NCBI GenBank assembly: GCA_002452615.1
Contig: DKES01000027.1
Location: 1-7,949 of the forward strand
Reading direction: 5' to 3'
Origin: Patescibacteria group bacterium UBA6816
GTDB lineage: Bacteria > Patescibacteriota > Patescibacteriia > UBA2591 > UBA6264
DNA length: 7,949 nt
How positions within the stretch are numbered: the first letter of the stretch is position 1; every line of letters begins with the position of its first letter. Of this stretch, positions 5,015 to 7,949 are shown piece after piece. The translations under genes were made by a program, and so were the position numbers. A model generated the notes under the pieces. The model had not been told where the DNA came from. It made no database searches and was given only the letters and a program-made list of their open reading frames with translations.

Positions 5015-7949
5015 ATGCCTAAAAAAGATCGTCAATATTTCCCCGAGTCCCTTTCTAGTTTAGAGTTGCCTGATTTAACTCAAATCCAAAAAGAATCATA
5101 TCAAAATTTTTTAAAAGATGGGATTAAAGAGTTAATTAAAGAATTTTCACCAATTGAAGATGCGGTGGGAAAAAGTTTTGAATTACAATTTATTAATTGT
5201 TCTTTAGGTCCTGCTAAATTTGATGAAATTATTTCCAAAAAAAGAAATTTAACTTATGAAGCACCTTTAAATGTAAAGGTGCGTTTAATTAATAAGAGAA
5301 CCGGCAAAAAACAAGAGCAAGAAATTTACTTTAGTGATATTCCTTTAATGACTGACCGGGGTACTTTTATTATTAATGGGATTGAGCGCGTAGTGGTGCA
5401 GCAGTTAATTAGGTCGCCCGGTTCATTTTTCTTCCGAGAATCAATAAAAGGGCGATTTTTTTATGGCGCTAAAATTATTCCTGACCGAGGAGCTTGGCTT
5501 GAATTTGAAACTGACAATAAAAATGTAATTTGGGCTAGAATTGACCGGCAAAGAAAAACTCCGGCCACCTCTTTGTTAAGAATTTTTGGCTATGGCACTG
5601 ACCAAGAAATTTTAGATTTATTTACCCCCATTAAAAAAAGAAGTAAAACCCAAAACAGAGACCAAGTAGAAGAGGTCTCTGTTCTTGATTATATTAAAGC
5701 CACCTTGGAAAAAGACCCTTCTGCTTCTGAAGACGAAGGTTTAATTGAGGTTTATCGCAAAATTAGACCAGGTGATTTAGCCACGGTAGATAATGCCAAA
5801 CAATTGATTTACGCCATGTTTTTTCATCCTAATCGCTATGATTTAAGTAAGGTGGGTCGGTATAAAATGAATCAGCGACTTAATCTTGATAAAAATATTA
5901 AAGAAAGAGTTTTACGGCCTGAAGATTTAAAAGCAGTTTTGGCAGAAATTATTAGATTAAATTTATCTCAAGAACCAGGCGATGACATTGACCATTTGGC
6001 TAATCGTAGAATTCGCGCGGTCGGAGAATTAGTTCAAAACAGAATGAGGGTCGGAATGTTAAGGGTCCAAAGGATTGTGCGGGACCGCATGAGTACAGCT
6101 GAAAACAAGGTTACTCCGGGCCAATTAATTAATATTCGGCCGATTACTGGAGTAATTAAAGAGTTTTTTATGTCTTCTCAGCTTTCCCAATTTATGGACC
6201 AAACCAATGTTTTATCTGAATTGTCTCATAAAAGGATTTTAACTGTAGCTGGTCCAGGTGGTTTAAGTAAAGAAAGGGCTGGTTTTGAAGTGCGGGATGT
6301 TCATCGCACCTATTATGGCCGGATTTGTCCAATTGCGACCCCTGAGGGGCCTAATGTGGGACTGGTTAATCATTTAGCTTCTTATGCCCGAGTTAATCAA
6401 TATGGTTTTATTGAAACCCCTTATCGCCGCGTAATTAAAGGAAAAATTACCAATGAAATTGTTTATTTAGATGCCCGAGAAGAAGAAGAATATATTCTCG
6501 CTCCTTTTTCTTTAAAAGTAAAAAATAATCGTATTGTGGATAAAAAACCAGAGGCTCGTATTCATGGCCGACCTGGATTTTGTGATATTTCAGAGATAGA
6601 CTTTATTGATGTGGCCGCTAATCAAATTATTAGTGTGACCACTTCTTTAATTCCTTTTTTAGAACATGATGATGGAGTAAGAGCTTTAATGGGAACCAAT
6701 ATGCAAAGACAAGCGGTTCCTTTAATTAAACCAGAAGCGCCAATTGTCGGAACCGGAGTAGAAGAAAAAGTCGCTCGTGATTCCGGACATTTAGTTATTG
6801 CTCAAGAATCAGGCAGAGTAGTTGAGGTTGATGCGGGAAAAATTGTGGTCCGAAGTTCTACTGGTAAAAATCATTATTATAATCTTAATAAATATGAGCG
6901 CTCTAATTTTGATACTTGTTTTAATCAGTACCCAGTGGTTGATAAAGGAGCCATCATTAAAAAGAACGATGTTTTAGCTTGTGGTTCTTCTACTGATAAA
7001 AATGAATTAGCTTTAGGGCAAAATATTTTATGTGCTTACATGACTTGGGAAGGGGGGAATTATGAAGACGCTATTTTAATTTCTTCTCGTTTAGTTCAAA
7101 AAGATAAATATACTTCTTTACACATTGATGAGCACGTGGTTGATATTCGGGAAACAAAGTTCGGTCCTGAAACCACGACGCGGGATATTCCTAATGTCAG
7201 TGAAGAAAAATTAAAAGATTTAGATGAAGAAGGAATTGTCCGGGTGGGAGCGGAAGTTAAATCAGGTGATATTTTAGTAGGGAAAATTACCCCCAAAGGT
7301 GAAACAGAATTAAGCGCTGAAGAAAAATTATTACGGGCTATTTTTGGAGAAAAAGCCCAGGATGTGCGTGATTCTTCTTTATATTTAGAACACGGAGAAC
7401 ACGGAAAAGTAATCGGGGTTAAAGTTTTTTCTCGGGAAAAAGGAGATAAAGTAGCTCCCGGAGTAATAAAATCAATCCAGGTTTTAATTGCTGATTTAAG
7501 AAAAATTCAAGTTGGAGATAAAATGGCGGGCCGGCATGGAAATAAAGGAGTTATTTCCCGGATTGTTTCTCAAGAAGACATGCCTTATTTAGCTGATGGC
7601 CAACCTATTGATATTATTCTTAATCCTATGGGAGTGGTTTCTAGAATGAACTTAGGTCAGATTTTAGAAGTTCACTTGGGATTGGCCGCTAAAAAATTAG
7701 GTTATCGAGCCGCCACCCCAGCTTTAAACGGAATTAAAGACCAAACTATTAAACAAGAATTAATTAAAGCCGGATATTCTCCTACTGGAAAAATGAAGGT
7801 TTTTGATGGTCGGACTGGAGAAGCTTTTAAAGAACCAGTCACGGTTGGTTATACTTATTTTATGAAATTAAACCATTTAATTGAGGATAAGATTCACCAA
7901 CGTTCAATTGGCCCTTATTCTTTAATTACTCAGCAACCTTTGGGAGGAA
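5015..7949 (+). CDS. rpoB: DNA-directed RNA polymerase subunit beta, 3' end cut by window
   Basis: The beta subunit forms one jaw of RNA polymerase and part of its active site. The frame is open for 978 codons from ATG 5015 to the window edge with no stop. The N-terminus fits the family (LPDLTQIQKESYQNFL). RGTFIINGIERVVVQQLIRSP, read as two parts around residues 114-134, is the protrusion/lobe start. The rifampicin region begins SSQLSQFMDQ at 387, then GPGGLSKERAGFEVRDVH and TPEGPNVGL. TWEGGNYEDAIL, KITPKGETELSAEEKLLRAI and GDKMAGRHGNKG (834-845, with the conserved lysines K836 and K844) follow, and the frame ends at SLITQQPLGG. The E. coli lineage-specific insertions are absent, judging from the numbering offsets. 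Roughly the last 80-110 residues are missing. It has its own promoter and no ribosome site before ATG; rplJ-rplL do not lie upstream. Confidence 0.97.
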   Translation, partial: MPKKDRQYFPESLSSLELPDLTQIQKESYQNFLKDGIKELIKEFSPIEDAVGKSFELQFINCSLGPAKFDEIISKKRNLTYEAPLNVKVRLINKRTGKKQEQEIYFSDIPLMTDRGTFIINGIERVVVQQLIRSPGSFFFRESIKGRFFYGAKIIPDRGAWLEFETDNKNVIWARIDRQRKTPATSLLRIFGYGTDQEILDLFTPIKKRSKTQNRDQVEEVSVLDYIKATLEKDPSASEDEGLIEVYRKIRPGDLATVDNAKQLIYAMFFHPNRYDLSKVGRYKMNQRLNLDKNIKERVLRPEDLKAVLAEIIRLNLSQEPGDDIDHLANRRIRAVGELVQNRMRVGMLRVQRIVRDRMSTAENKVTPGQLINIRPITGVIKEFFMSSQLSQFMDQTNVLSELSHKRILTVAGPGGLSKERAGFEVRDVHRTYYGRICPIATPEGPNVGLVNHLASYARVNQYGFIETPYRRVIKGKITNEIVYLDAREEEEYILAPFSLKVKNNRIVDKKPEARIHGRPGFCDISEIDFIDVAANQIISVTTSLIPFLEHDDGVRALMGTNMQRQAVPLIKPEAPIVGTGVEEKVARDSGHLVIAQESGRVVEVDAGKIVVRSSTGKNHYYNLNKYERSNFDTCFNQYPVVDKGAIIKKNDVLACGSSTDKNELALGQNILCAYMTWEGGNYEDAILISSRLVQKDKYTSLHIDEHVVDIRETKFGPETTTRDIPNVSEEKLKDLDEEGIVRVGAEVKSGDILVGKITPKGETELSAEEKLLRAIFGEKAQDVRDSSLYLEHGEHGKVIGVKVFSREKGDKVAPGVIKSIQVLIADLRKIQVGDKMAGRHGNKGVISRIVSQEDMPYLADGQPIDIILNPMGVVSRMNLGQILEVHLGLAAKKLGYRAATPALNGIKDQTIKQELIKAGYSPTGKMKVFDGRTGEAFKEPVTVGYTYFMKLNHLIEDKIHQRSIGPYSLITQQPLGG

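Noticed and set aside
7096..7296. 66-codon minus-strand open frame within rpoB
   Set aside because: It is the antisense of conserved rpoB coding sequence, so it is a shadow.

Overview
The window is AT-rich bacterial DNA with every recognisable gene on the + strand and very short gaps between genes. It most resembles a Patescibacteria (CPR, Parcubacteria-like) genome. The reasons are a CxxC-x17-CxxC zinc-ribbon protein, a MurE-like ligase without the usual N-terminal domain, compact housekeeping genes, an RpoB without the large enterobacterial insertions, and starts that mostly lack a Shine-Dalgarno sequence. This placement is an inference from gene style; no 16S rRNA is present.

Positions 2-3091 hold a tight run of five genes with gaps of 7-18 bp, so probably one operon: the 3' end of a zinc-ribbon protein, a flippase-like (LPG-synthase TM family) membrane protein, a YbaK-type aminoacyl-tRNA deacylase, and the condensin partners ScpA and ScpB.

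Positions 3121-3417 are the most unusual part. An intact tRNA-Arg(CCG) gene is preceded by three tandem copies of its own 5' segment (acceptor strand and D-arm up to A21). Each copy is joined to the same GC-rich, partly palindromic insert. The tRNA is followed by a second exact copy of its own 3' segment. All copies break at the same bond, between A21 and G22. This looks like a small element that entered the D-arm and was amplified while one complete tRNA gene was kept.

Positions 3444-4742 encode a Mur ligase of the MurE type (peptidoglycan precursor synthesis). The 272-bp gap 4743-5014 carries a pair of DnaA-box-like sites, a good sigma70-type promoter with extended -10, a perfect inverted repeat at the predicted transcript start and a structured leader. 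Positions 5015-7949 are rpoB, the RNA polymerase beta subunit, cut by the window end before its C-terminus. Its rifampicin-pocket region has several substitutions at positions known to matter for the drug.

Together the genes serve core growth: envelope building, tRNA quality control, chromosome segregation, translation and transcription. There is no sign of a phage, transposase or CRISPR system. The interest lies in the tRNA-fragment array and the rpoB leader.
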